From contig NZ_SGXF01000008.1 of the NCBI RefSeq assembly GCF_004216775.1, positions 1 through 62,403 on the forward strand: a stretch of 62,403 nt of DNA, in the 5' to 3' direction. The stretch is from Cuneatibacter caecimuris. Lineage in GTDB: Bacteria; Bacillota; Clostridia; Lachnospirales; Lachnospiraceae. Within the stretch, counting starts at the first letter, position 1, and each line of letters opens with the position of its first letter. A program made the position numbers and the translations under genes. This document shows, in pieces, positions 8,011 to 17,394 of this stretch. The notes below the pieces were generated by a model that saw nothing but the letters and a program-made list of their open reading frames with translations, ran no database searches and was not told the origin of the DNA.

Positions 8011-9431
8011 GAATTTGTGTGATTCTGGAGGGGTGCTATCCTTATGTGACCGGAGGCGTATCCACATGGATTCATCAGTACATCCAGGCCATGCCCCAGC
8101 ACGAATTTGTGATATGGGCAGTGGGGGCGTCTTCTGAGGACAGAGGGAAATTCAAATATAAGCTTCCGGAAAATGTGGCGGAGATCCGGGAAATTTTTCT
8201 GAATGACGCGCTTACAATGGGATTTGAGAAACAGCATTACCGGTTTTCGGAAGCAGAATTCTCTGCCCTGCGGGAGTTCATTAACTGCCGGAAGCCAGAT
8301 TGGGATTTGCTGTTTCAAATGTACCATGACAATAAGGTTTCCCCCATTGCATTTCTGATGAGCGAAGAATTTTTGGAAATTCTTATGAAGATCTGCCATG
8401 AAGAATATCCGTATACTGCTTTTTCTGATTTGTTTCACACAGTCCGCTCCATGATGCTGCCCATCCTGTACACCATCCAGGAAGAGGTGCCGGAGGCGGA
8501 TCTCTATCATGCGATTGCCACAGGATACAGCGGCGTGCTGGCCAGGCTGGGGAGTTATGTGAATCATGTGCCTTATATGATTACGGAACACGGGATCTAT
8601 ACCAGAGAAAGAGAAGAAGAAATTATCCGCGCCAAGTGGGTGGTGCCGGCGTTTAAACGTTTTTGGGTGCGCTTTTTTTACATGCTGTCAGACTGCGCCT
8701 ATTCCGGCGCTTCCATGATCACCAGCCTGTTTGACCGGGCCATGGAGATCCAGATCGAGATGGGATGCAGGCGGGAAAAATGCAGATATATCACCAATGG
8801 AATTCATTATGACCGATTCTGCAATATTCCGCTGAAGAAAGATAACGGGTATGTGGATATCGGGGCCGTGCTGCGGATCGCGCCCATTAAAGATGTGAAA
8901 ACCCTGCTCTACGCTTTTGCAGAGCTGAAACCCAGGGTGCCGTATGCCAGGCTGCATATCGCGGGGCCGGAAGACGATCAGGAATATGCTCAGGAATGTT
9001 ACGATCTGGCAGAAAAACTGCAGCTGCAGGACGTGTTTTTTCTGGGCACAGTGAATGTGCTGGAATATATGGAACAGTTTGATTTTACGATTTTGACCAG
9101 TATTTCAGAGGGACAGCCGCTGGCAGTGCTGGAATCTTTTGCGGCAGGCAGGCCCTGTGTGACCACGGATGTGGGCTGCTGCAAGCAGCTGATCGGCGGT
9201 ATGGAGGGAGATACTCTGGGGCCCGCCGGATACTGCGTCCCGCCCATGCACAGGGAAGCGATCTGCGCGGCCATGGAACAGCTGTGCACCCGTCCGGAAG
9301 AACGTTACCGGATGGGGATGACCGGAAAGAAACGGGTGGAGCTTTATTTCCGCCATGAGGATATGATCAGAAACTATCTGCAGGCTTATGACGAGGTGTT
9401 TAGAAAATGGCAGGAATCGGATTCAGTTTAA
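8007..9431 (+). CDS. pelF: PelF-like GT4 glycosyltransferase
   Basis: 474 residues, a cytosolic GT-B fold glycosyltransferase that polymerises the Pel backbone from UDP-HexNAc donors in characterised systems. It opens with ILEGCYPYVTGGVSTW, the typical PelF start, in which GGVS is the donor-side glycine loop. ITEHGIYTRERE lies mid-protein. The C-terminal domain carries the EX7E motif as SEGQPLAVLE. Length equals the family norm. ATG overlaps the previous stop (ATGA) with GAAAGGCGG upstream. It is intact, unlike the neighbouring deacetylase-like genes. Confidence 0.9.
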   Translation: MRICVILEGCYPYVTGGVSTWIHQYIQAMPQHEFVIWAVGASSEDRGKFKYKLPENVAEIREIFLNDALTMGFEKQHYRFSEAEFSALREFINCRKPDWDLLFQMYHDNKVSPIAFLMSEEFLEILMKICHEEYPYTAFSDLFHTVRSMMLPILYTIQEEVPEADLYHAIATGYSGVLARLGSYVNHVPYMITEHGIYTREREEEIIRAKWVVPAFKRFWVRFFYMLSDCAYSGASMITSLFDRAMEIQIEMGCRREKCRYITNGIHYDRFCNIPLKKDNGYVDIGAVLRIAPIKDVKTLLYAFAELKPRVPYARLHIAGPEDDQEYAQECYDLAEKLQLQDVFFLGTVNVLEYMEQFDFTILTSISEGQPLAVLESFAAGRPCVTTDVGCCKQLIGGMEGDTLGPAGYCVPPMHREAICAAMEQLCTRPEERYRMGMTGKKRVELYFRHEDMIRNYLQAYDEVFRKWQESDSV

Positions 9432-11020
9432 AACGGCTTTTTAAGAAACGGGGATTTTTTTCTCTGTGCAGGGCCTACGGCTATGCGGGGATCATCTGCG
9501 CAGGCCCTATGATCCTGGGCGTGATCCTGCTGACCGGCATGTCCCTGGTGGCGCGGCTGGCCGGCCTGAACCAGCATGACAGGGAGCTGATGAACTGCAT
9601 GCTGACTTACAGCTTATTGGTTTCTCTGACAGTGACCAGCTGGCTGAATATGATTGTTACGAGATTTGTGTCGGATATGCTGTATGAAGAGAAGAACGGG
9701 AAAATTATGCCGTCTTTTTATGGAAGCTGCGCTGTCATGCTGGCAGCGGGAGGGATTTTCTATGGGGTATTTCTGCATTTTTCCGGCGTGCCTTTTATTT
9801 ATCAGGTATGCTGCCTGTGGTTTTCGCTGATCCTGATTGTAGTTTGGACGGAAATGGTTTACCTGACAGCCCTGAAAGACTATAAATCCATTGTACTGGC
9901 CTTCTGTGTTTCTCTGATGATCGGTTTTTTGCTGGCCTTGATTTTTGTCCTTCTGGGCTGGGTCAGCATTGTGAGCCTGATGCTTTGCGTGATTGTGGCC
10001 TATGGTATTCTGATGTGCTGGTATTATAAACTGCTGCTGGACTATTTCCCGAAAAGTGAAGGCAGCAAATTTTCATTCCTGCGGTGGTTTGACCGATACC
10101 GGTCTCTGTCCCTGATCGGCGGTTTTGTGAATATCGGCCTGTTCGCGCATCTGGTAATTATGTATTTCGGCCCGCTGCAGGTACAGGTGCAGGGGTTGTT
10201 TTATGGAGCTCCGATGCACGATGTGCCGGCGCTGTTCGCCTTTTTTTCTATCCTGATCACAACGGTCAATTTTGTGACTTCTGTGGAAGTGCGATTTTAT
10301 CCGGCATACCGGAACTATTACAGTCTGTTTAATGACAACGGTTCTATCAGGGATATTGAACAGGCGGAGACAGAGATGCTTTCCCTGCTGAAGCAGGAAC
10401 TTACATTCGGGGGGCATAAACAGCTGATCTCCACCATTATTTTTGTGGTGTTCGGAAGTTTCCTGCTGGAGTGGATGCCCATGGGTTTTACAGATACTTC
10501 CATCGGGATTTACAGATTTCTGTGCGCCGGATACGGCGTGTACGCTATCAGCAATTCTATCATGCTGATTCTGCTGTATTTTGAAGATTACACAGGCGCG
10601 CTTTTGGGAACGCTGGCCTTTGCGGCTGTCAGTGTTGCGGCCACGGTCCTGCAGATTTTGTTTGGAAGCATAAAATATTTTGGCCTTGGTTTTCTGCTGG
10701 GCGGTCTCATATTTTATTTTATCGTGTGGCTCCGCCTGGAATGGTATACCAGGCGCCTGCCTTACTTCCTGCTCTGCAGGCAGGCGATCATTGCCAACCG
10801 CGAAAAGGGGGTATTCGCCAGATTCTGCGACTATCTGGAGGAAAGGGATCAAAAGCAGAGAGAGAAAGAACAGGCCCGCTGGCAGGAAATCGCAGACAGG
10901 AAAAAAGAAAAGCAGGAAAAGTCCTGGCAGATGCAGGAAGACCGGAAAAAGGAAGGGCCTGGACAGGAGGAGAGAGAATATGCAGAGGAAGGGTCGCAGA
11001 CGAATCAAAACAGCAGGTGA
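9407..11020 (+). CDS. pelG: PelG-like polysaccharide transporter
   Basis: 537 residues, about 12 hydrophobic helices, starting MAGIGFSLKRL with RAYGYAGIICAGP shortly after, a signature of PelG (MOP/MATE superfamily). It should move or help polymerise the Pel chain across the membrane together with PelF. PelG proteins usually run to about 455 residues. Here roughly 60 extra highly charged C-terminal residues, rich in E/K/Q/R and probably coiled coil, project into the cytosol. The start overlaps pelF by 25 bases and the end overlaps the next gene by 41 bases, so the operon is tightly packed. Confidence 0.88.
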   Translation: MAGIGFSLKRLFKKRGFFSLCRAYGYAGIICAGPMILGVILLTGMSLVARLAGLNQHDRELMNCMLTYSLLVSLTVTSWLNMIVTRFVSDMLYEEKNGKIMPSFYGSCAVMLAAGGIFYGVFLHFSGVPFIYQVCCLWFSLILIVVWTEMVYLTALKDYKSIVLAFCVSLMIGFLLALIFVLLGWVSIVSLMLCVIVAYGILMCWYYKLLLDYFPKSEGSKFSFLRWFDRYRSLSLIGGFVNIGLFAHLVIMYFGPLQVQVQGLFYGAPMHDVPALFAFFSILITTVNFVTSVEVRFYPAYRNYYSLFNDNGSIRDIEQAETEMLSLLKQELTFGGHKQLISTIIFVVFGSFLLEWMPMGFTDTSIGIYRFLCAGYGVYAISNSIMLILLYFEDYTGALLGTLAFAAVSVAATVLQILFGSIKYFGLGFLLGGLIFYFIVWLRLEWYTRRLPYFLLCRQAIIANREKGVFARFCDYLEERDQKQREKEQARWQEIADRKKEKQEKSWQMQEDRKKEGPGQEEREYAEEGSQTNQNSR

Positions 11021-12773
11021 ACTGGCGGTCATCATCCTGGCAGCCGTGCTTGCCGGCTGCGGCGGCAGCTCCGGGGAAGAGCCGGCAACAGCCGCGCCCC
11101 AGACAGGAACTTATGTGGAAAAGGAACCTCCTCAGGAGAACAGAGTGTCGGACAATATGGCTGTTTATGCGGATGATGATGAGAATTCAGTGGTCACTAT
11201 GTATCTGACGGTCCGCCAGGGGACGGAAGGGGATAATACCAACCATACCTGGACTGAGATTAATACCTATTCTGCATATTATTACGATGATAATGAAATT
11301 CCCAGGTATAATTGTGAAGCGCTTCTGCAGATTGGTGATGAGAACGGCCCGGCGGAAGGGGAGTTCGGCTACGGGGAAACTGTAGCGAACGCTGCCGTTC
11401 AGATCAGAGGGCAGACCTCTTCCAAGAGGGAACAGAAAAACTATAAAATCAGAATCAAAGAAGAAAAAGGGAGCTGGAGAGGGCAGCGGACCATCGCGCT
11501 GAATAAGCACGTGGGAGATCCGGTGCGCTTCCGGAACAAGCTGGCTTATGACCTGATGAAAAACGTGCCGGAGATGATCAGCGCCCGGACTCAGTTCGTC
11601 CATCTGTATGTAAAAGATGAAACAGAAGGCGGAAATGGTGTATTCACAGATTACGGTCTGTATACCCAAGTGGAACAAATGAACAAGACTTATCTGAAAA
11701 ACCACGGTCTGGACAACAGAGGGCATCTGTATAAAATAAATTTTTTTGAATGGTATCGTTATGATGCGCTGAAGCTGAAATCGGATCCGGATTACGATGA
11801 GGCAGCTTTTGAGAAATATATTGAAATCAAAGGAAATGATGACCATACCAAACTTCTGGATCTGCTGGATAAGATCAGCGATTATTCCATCCCAATCGAG
11901 GATATTGTGGAACAGAACTTTGACTCACAGAACATCTGCTACTGGATGGCGTTCCACATCCTGACCGGAAATTATGACGTTGGGTCCCGTAATTATTATA
12001 TCTACAGTCCGCTGAATTCGGAAAAATGGTACTTTATATCCTGGGACAATGATGCCGCATTTTCCAGGACGTACCATGAATGGAAGGATTATTCGGAAGG
12101 CAAGTCCTGGGAACAGGGTATGACCCAATTCCTCCATTCAGCTTTATTTGAGAGAATGTTTAAAGTGGACCGATACCGGGCTCAGCTCAGCGCTGCTGTG
12201 GAAGACCTCAGAGCCAACTATCTGAATCGTGAGATTATGTCTCAAAAAATTTCAGAATACAGCGAGGTGGTGAAACCCTACGTTTACCGTCTTCCCGATT
12301 TGACATATTCTCTGGTGAGTCAGGAGAATTACGATATGCTTTTAAACGGGATGGCGGATGAGACAGAAACAAACTACCAATATTTTCTGGAAAGCCTGGA
12401 ACGTCCCTGGCCGTTTTTCGTGGGTACGCCATATGTGGAGGACGGCCGTCTGGAAGTGCTGTGGGATACTTCTTTTGATATGGATAATGAGAGCATCACT
12501 TACAGTTTTGCCCTGGCCACAGATTACAGCTTCCAAAACATTCTGGTGCAGGAAGAAGGCCTGCGCCTTCCTGAGATGACCTTTGACCTGCTGCCGCCGG
12601 GACAGTACTTTATCCGCGTGCGGGCGAAAAATGCTTCCGGCTATGAGCAGGACTGCTATGACTACTATTCTATGGATTCGGGCGGAAAGGCGTATGGAGC
12701 GAAATGCTTCTATGTCAATGAGGACGGGACGATCACGGAGCATGAAAATACCGAAGGGAATGAAACGGAGTAG
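10980..12773 (+). CDS. CotH kinase-family lipoprotein
   Basis: 597 residues. A lipoprotein signal peptide ends in LAGC (Cys about 23). The body is a CotH-like protein-kinase-fold domain (about 60-470) followed by a fibronectin-like C-terminal region (RPWPFFVGTPYVEDG onward). The presumed metal-binding motif WDND is intact (12042-12053), as is GNYDVGSRNYY upstream of it. CotH proteins phosphorylate extracytoplasmic proteins; a role at the Pel-like locus is inference. The start is ATG 10980, after GGAGGAGAG. The long in-frame extension upstream is a shadow of pelG. The following gene is a diverged, broken copy. Confidence 0.8.
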   Translation: MQRKGRRRIKTAGELAVIILAAVLAGCGGSSGEEPATAAPQTGTYVEKEPPQENRVSDNMAVYADDDENSVVTMYLTVRQGTEGDNTNHTWTEINTYSAYYYDDNEIPRYNCEALLQIGDENGPAEGEFGYGETVANAAVQIRGQTSSKREQKNYKIRIKEEKGSWRGQRTIALNKHVGDPVRFRNKLAYDLMKNVPEMISARTQFVHLYVKDETEGGNGVFTDYGLYTQVEQMNKTYLKNHGLDNRGHLYKINFFEWYRYDALKLKSDPDYDEAAFEKYIEIKGNDDHTKLLDLLDKISDYSIPIEDIVEQNFDSQNICYWMAFHILTGNYDVGSRNYYIYSPLNSEKWYFISWDNDAAFSRTYHEWKDYSEGKSWEQGMTQFLHSALFERMFKVDRYRAQLSAAVEDLRANYLNREIMSQKISEYSEVVKPYVYRLPDLTYSLVSQENYDMLLNGMADETETNYQYFLESLERPWPFFVGTPYVEDGRLEVLWDTSFDMDNESITYSFALATDYSFQNILVQEEGLRLPEMTFDLLPPGQYFIRVRAKNASGYEQDCYDYYSMDSGGKAYGAKCFYVNEDGTITEHENTEGNETE

Positions 12774-12801
12774 CGCCGGGGTTTGAAAGTGAGGAGAGAT
12801 C

Positions 12802-14564
12802 ATGCGAATGAAAGATAGTTTGTGGGCAAAATGCCTGATTGCAGGGCTGGCGGCCACGGTTCTGGCCGGCTGCAGCGCCGGTGGAACAGGCTCAGGAAAT
12901 CTGGTAAGCCCGGACGAAACCTACGAAAAGGAACCGGCGCTGGACAGTACATATCAGCTCAGGGATAAGGACTCTCTGTATGAAGAGGAGGATACCGGCG
13001 TCATTACCATGTACCTTACCGTGGGAAAAGGCAGTGAGTCAGAAGGGACGAATTATACCTGGGACCAGATAAACAGCTATTCTCTGGAATATTTTAATGA
13101 AAATCAACTATCCCCCTATAAGTGTGAAGCCGTGCTCCAGGTGGGGGATGAAAACGGCCCCATATCGGGCGAATTCGGGTATGGAGAGCTGGCTGCAAAC
13201 GCTACTGTGCAGGTGCGGGGGACAGGAGCTTCCCGGCAGCAGCAGAAGAGCTACCGGATTAATATTCTGGAGGGCAAGGGGAAGTGGGAGAGCCAGAAAG
13301 CGGTGGTGCTGAACAAGCATCTGACGGACCCGCTGCGCTTTACCAATAAACTGGCATATTCCCTGATGGAAGAAATCCCGGCCATGATCAGCGCCCGGAC
13401 CAGATTTGTTCATCTCTATGTAAAAGATAAGACAGAAGGGGCGGACGGCCTGTTTCAGGACTACGGGCTGTTCACCCAGGTGGAGCAGATCAATAAGACG
13501 TACCTGAAAAATCACGGTTTTGATAATGACGGCCAGCTGTATCAGGCGGAGAACTTTGACTGGAGGCCTCATGAGGACAGCATCAAAGCAGCCACGGACC
13601 CGTCCTTTGTCCAGGCGGATTTTGAGCAGTATCTGGAGATAAAAGGAAATGAGGACCATACAAAGCTGCTGCGCCTGCTGCAGGCAGTCAACGACCCGTC
13701 CGTTTCCATCGGCCAGGTACTGGACACTTATTTCGACCGGGGGAATCTCTACTACTGGATGGGATTCCATATGCTGATGGGAAATAAAGACGTGGAAACA
13801 GAGAACTATTATCTGTACAGTCCGCAGACAGTGGACAAATGGTATCTGATTTCCTGGAATAATTCAGCGTCTTTTGACGAAGCGTATAGAAAACTGCGGG
13901 ATGAAAACTATGACAGTTCCTGGAATCACGGAATTTTTACCTATATCAGCGCCTCACTGTACAGCCGCATTTTTCAGGACCCGGCCTGCCGGGAAGAATT
14001 CCGCGGGGTAGTGGAAGACCTGAAAGACAATTATCTGACGGCTCAAAAGGTACAGGAAAAAGCAGATGAGTACCGGGATATGTCTATGGGATGCCAGATA
14101 AAATTTATGCCAGGCTGACAAGAGAAAATTACGAGATTCTGGCGGGCGGTATTTCCGGTGAGATTGAAAAAAATTATCAGAGCTTTCTGGACAGCATGGA
14201 AGAACCCTGGCCTTTTCATATTCTTGCTCCTGAAACATCGGACGGGGTATTGAGACTGCGCTGGGAGCCGTCCTGGATGTTCCAGGAGGGGGAGGTCTCC
14301 TACTCCGTGGAACTGTCGTCCGATTTTATGTTTCGGGAGTATTTGAGGAACGAGACAGTGACGGGGGCGGAAGAACTGACAGTGGATATGCTTCCTGCGG
14401 GAAAGTATTTCCTGAGGGTTCGTTCCGGGACCCCACAGGGGGCTTTCCAGGATGCATATGAATATTACATCGCGGAATCCGGGAGCATCGTTTCCGGCAC
14501 CTTGTGCTTCTATGTGCTGGAAGACGGAACGATAGCGGTTTCCGAATATGAAGAAGGTGATTGA
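12802..14564 (+). pseudogene. Second CotH-family lipoprotein, frameshifted, degenerate site
   Basis: Lipoprotein signal with LAGC, then a CotH-like domain collinear with the preceding gene. The frame from ATG 12802 (GGAGAG upstream) ends at 14118, but homology moves to another frame before that: after ADEY (about 14073) the paralogue's PYVYRLPD aligns with GYVYGMPD in the frame that ends at 14564. Compared with the paralogue, about 13 nt seem missing near 14074-14078; a 1-nt loss with a shorter loop is the alternative. The metal motif WDND of copy 1 is WNNS here (13855-13866), so kinase activity was probably lost before the frameshift. The 3' fragment retains the fibronectin-like end. Confidence 0.75.
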
Positions 14565-14565
14565 A

Positions 14566-15321
14566 ATGCCGGGAGCTTTTCAGAAAACCCCGCAGTACAG
14601 GAATGAATGGAAATATTTTATTTCTCTGTGGGAAGCAGAGCTGCTGAAACAGCGGCTTCTGCCTTTTATGGAGCGGGACCCCTTTGCGCAGGACGGAAAA
14701 TATATGATCCGCAGCCTCTATTCTGACGATTACTGGAATTCGGCTTATGAAGAGAAAATGATGGGCGTGGCGGACCGGAAAAAATGGAGGATCAGAATCT
14801 ATAACTACAGTGACAGCAGGATCAAGCTGGAACGAAAGAAAAAGTGGACCAGCTATATCCATAAGGATTCAGCATCCCTGACCAGAGAAGAATTTGACCG
14901 CATTCTGGAGGGGGATTACGGTTTTTTGCTGCACCATAAAAACCCGCTCTGCCAGGAATTTTACTATGAATGTGTGGTGAACCTGCAGCGGCCGAAGGTA
15001 ATTGTGGATTACGAGAGGGAGCCGCTGATCCGCAGGGAAGGGGATGTGCGCATCACTTTTGACAGCGACGTGCGGGCCGCAGTTTGCGGTTGGGATATCT
15101 TTGATCCGGATCTCCCGACGCTTGCCACATTGGAGCCGGGAACGCTGGTACTGGAAGTGAAATTTACGGAGATGATCCCGCAGCTCATTAAGGAGCTGCT
15201 GCCTGTGGACGGACAGGAATTTTCAGCAATATCTAAATATACACTTTGCTATGAACGCGCCCATCACCTGACAGATGTGATGGCCGGCATATCTAAGACA
15301 AACAGGAGGGGAACACGATGA
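14566..15321 (+). CDS. VTC-domain (polyphosphate polymerase-like) protein
   Basis: 251 residues matching the VTC/CYTH triphosphate-tunnel family: YRNEWKYFIS at the N-terminus, RIRIYNYSDSRIKLERKKK (basic tunnel strand), VIVDYEREP, RITFDSDVR, and LVLEVKFTE with the tunnel acidic residues near the C-terminus. In yeast Vtc4 this fold makes polyphosphate; the bacterial homologues next to CotH and DUF4956 have no settled function. ATG 14566 is chosen because AGAAGGTGAT precedes it and family members start near this point; an upstream in-frame ATG at 14548 lies inside the previous gene. It overlaps the DUF4956 gene by ATGA. Confidence 0.8.
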   Translation: MPGAFQKTPQYRNEWKYFISLWEAELLKQRLLPFMERDPFAQDGKYMIRSLYSDDYWNSAYEEKMMGVADRKKWRIRIYNYSDSRIKLERKKKWTSYIHKDSASLTREEFDRILEGDYGFLLHHKNPLCQEFYYECVVNLQRPKVIVDYEREPLIRREGDVRITFDSDVRAAVCGWDIFDPDLPTLATLEPGTLVLEVKFTEMIPQLIKELLPVDGQEFSAISKYTLCYERAHHLTDVMAGISKTNRRGTR

Positions 15322-16001
15322 ATTTTGAGGATTATTTTAAAAAATCGGTTTGGGAGACCTTTACCAGCAGCCAGGGGCTGACCGCAGATTTTGTAGTAAA
15401 AGCTGTGGTTGCCATGGCGCTGGCAGTGATCCTGGGCATTTTGATTTATAAAATATACGGGCACTATTTTGGCGGCGTGGTTTTTTCCAGGTCCTTTGCT
15501 ACCACGCTGGTGGGCATGACAGTCCTCAGCTGTATGCTGACTCTGGCCATCAGCAGCAATATTGTAATCTCTCTTGGTATGGTGGGCGCTCTGTCCATCG
15601 TCCGGTACCGGACAGCGATTAAAGACCCCATGGATCTGCTGTACTTGTTCTGGTCTATTTCCATCGGGATTACGCTGGGCGCGGGGATCTATGTGCTGGC
15701 CGCAGTGACCATGCTGGTCATGTTGTTTGTAGTGCATCTGTTCTATAACCGCAGAAAAAAGGGCGTGATCTATATCATGGTGGTGCATTATGAATCCGGG
15801 CTGGCAGGGGATGAAATCCTGCGTTCCCTTGGAAAGATGAAATACCAGCTGAAATCTAAGACCATCCGCGGGGACCAGACGGAGCTGACCATGGAACTGC
15901 TCTGCCGGAACAGCAATACGCTGTTCATGGAAAATATCCAGGCGGTGGAGGGGGTAAAAGATGTAACCCTCATTCAATATAATGGAGAGTATCATGGATA
16001 A
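15318..16001 (+). CDS. DUF4956 membrane protein
   Basis: 227 residues with about four hydrophobic helices in the first 145 residues. The conserved segment GMVGALSIVRYRTAIKDP lies between helices 3 and 4, and a soluble C-terminal domain of about 80 residues follows. This is the DUF4956 pattern, which is typically encoded beside a VTC-domain gene and CotH, as here. The function is unknown; the pairing suggests a membrane partner of the VTC enzyme. The start is ATG with AGGAGGGG upstream, overlapping the VTC gene stop. Confidence 0.8.
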   Translation: MNFEDYFKKSVWETFTSSQGLTADFVVKAVVAMALAVILGILIYKIYGHYFGGVVFSRSFATTLVGMTVLSCMLTLAISSNIVISLGMVGALSIVRYRTAIKDPMDLLYLFWSISIGITLGAGIYVLAAVTMLVMLFVVHLFYNRRKKGVIYIMVVHYESGLAGDEILRSLGKMKYQLKSKTIRGDQTELTMELLCRNSNTLFMENIQAVEGVKDVTLIQYNGEYHG

Positions 16002-17382
16002 AAAAAGGAGTTCTATTGTGCCTTATGTGATGATCGCTGTACTTGGAACAGCAATTGCGTGCCTGCTGTTTTATATACTGCCGTTTCGTTATAAGCTGAA
16101 TCAGACAATAGAATTTAAGGAGTCTGGGAAAGAACTGTTCAACCCGCTGACCGGGTATGCGCCTCCGGCTGAATCATTAGAAGAATGTGCTGACCGGCAG
16201 CTGGTATACATCGGAATCACTTGGGCGGAATGGGAACCGCGTCAGGATGAGTATGCGGTGGAGGCTCTGGAAGAAAAATATCATATCCGAAAGTGGAAAG
16301 AAGAGAATAAAAATGCAGTGATCCGTTTCCTATGCGATGTGCCGGGAGAAGAAGGCCACAAGGATATCCCTGAGTGGCTGTACCAAAAGACAAAAGATGG
16401 AGAGTTCTACAATACGTCATATGGATCTGGCTATTCTCCTGACTATGGAGACAGTTTTTTCCGGGAACGCCACAGAATGGCCATGGAAGCCCTGGCCGAA
16501 TACTGTAATCAGGATGATTTTGCAGCCTATGTGGAGCTGGGCAGCCTGGGGCATTGGGGAGAATGGCACACGAATACCTCAGAAGGGGTCCCTGCTTTGC
16601 CCGGAGCTGATATCTGCTGGCAGTATGTGCTGGATTATTCTGACCAGTTTCATAACGCCAGGCTGCTGATGCGCAGGAATTATATTATGGTTGCAGAGGG
16701 CGGCCTGGGGTTATATAATGATATGACAGGGCATAAAGAAGATACGGAGGAATGGCTGGACTGGATGAAAAACGGAGGAAGTTTTGAAACAGCGGGCCTT
16801 CCCCTGGAATACCGGCCGCTGGAGGAGTTCTGGAATACAGCCCCGGTGGGAGGAGAATTCACCAGCGCTTATTCCATGGAAGAGCTGCTGGGAGACCGCC
16901 TGGAAGAGACGCGGGATTTGGTGAAACGGTCCCATATGACCTTTATCGGCCCCAAGTGTCCGGAGGGCGACATGGCGCAGTCAGCAGGCGCCCGTGACAT
17001 ACGCCAGAATCTGGGATACAGATTTTATATTTCAGAGATGAATACCAGATATTCATTTGGAAGCGGGAATCTCCATGTGCAGTTTACCTGGAGGAATACT
17101 GGCCAGGCTCCCCTGTACTGGGATTGGCCGGTCACAATGTATGTGTATAATCAGGCAGGAGAATTGGAATACTGGGAGAGTATGGAAATAGATTTGTCCC
17201 GCCTGGCTCCCGGAGAGGAACTGGTCTCTGAGGCGGATATTCCTTTTGGCGATGATTTCCGGCAGGGATACAGGATTGGGATCAGGGTTACAGATCCGGA
17301 CCAGGAACAGGAGATTGCATTGGCAATGGACTGTGAGGAGCTGGACGGTGTCCAGATAATTTATACTTACGAAGGAGAATGA
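15994..17382 (+). CDS. DUF4832/DUF4874 membrane-anchored glycosidase-like protein
   Basis: 462 residues. One N-terminal TM helix (about 8-28) precedes an extracytoplasmic TIM-barrel-like domain with the DUF4874/DUF4832 hallmarks LFNPLTGYAP, ITWAEWEP, YVELGSLGHWGEWH (candidate catalytic acids) and a C-terminal beta domain (about 350-460). Many such proteins resemble glycoside hydrolases, but no activity is established. In a Pel locus it could take the place of the PelA hydrolase domain, which I do not find elsewhere here; that is inference. ATG 15994 is preferred because GGAGAG precedes it; ATG 15982 has no Shine-Dalgarno. Confidence 0.7.
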   Translation: MDKKRSSIVPYVMIAVLGTAIACLLFYILPFRYKLNQTIEFKESGKELFNPLTGYAPPAESLEECADRQLVYIGITWAEWEPRQDEYAVEALEEKYHIRKWKEENKNAVIRFLCDVPGEEGHKDIPEWLYQKTKDGEFYNTSYGSGYSPDYGDSFFRERHRMAMEALAEYCNQDDFAAYVELGSLGHWGEWHTNTSEGVPALPGADICWQYVLDYSDQFHNARLLMRRNYIMVAEGGLGLYNDMTGHKEDTEEWLDWMKNGGSFETAGLPLEYRPLEEFWNTAPVGGEFTSAYSMEELLGDRLEETRDLVKRSHMTFIGPKCPEGDMAQSAGARDIRQNLGYRFYISEMNTRYSFGSGNLHVQFTWRNTGQAPLYWDWPVTMYVYNQAGELEYWESMEIDLSRLAPGEELVSEADIPFGDDFRQGYRIGIRVTDPDQEQEIALAMDCEELDGVQIIYTYEGE

Positions 17383-17394
17383 GGAGGGAGCGAA

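Noticed and set aside
10680-10979. N-terminal extension of the CotH gene into pelG
   Set aside because: The region codes for pelG TM helices in another frame. ATG 10980 with GGAGGAGAG and a lipoprotein signal gives the real start.
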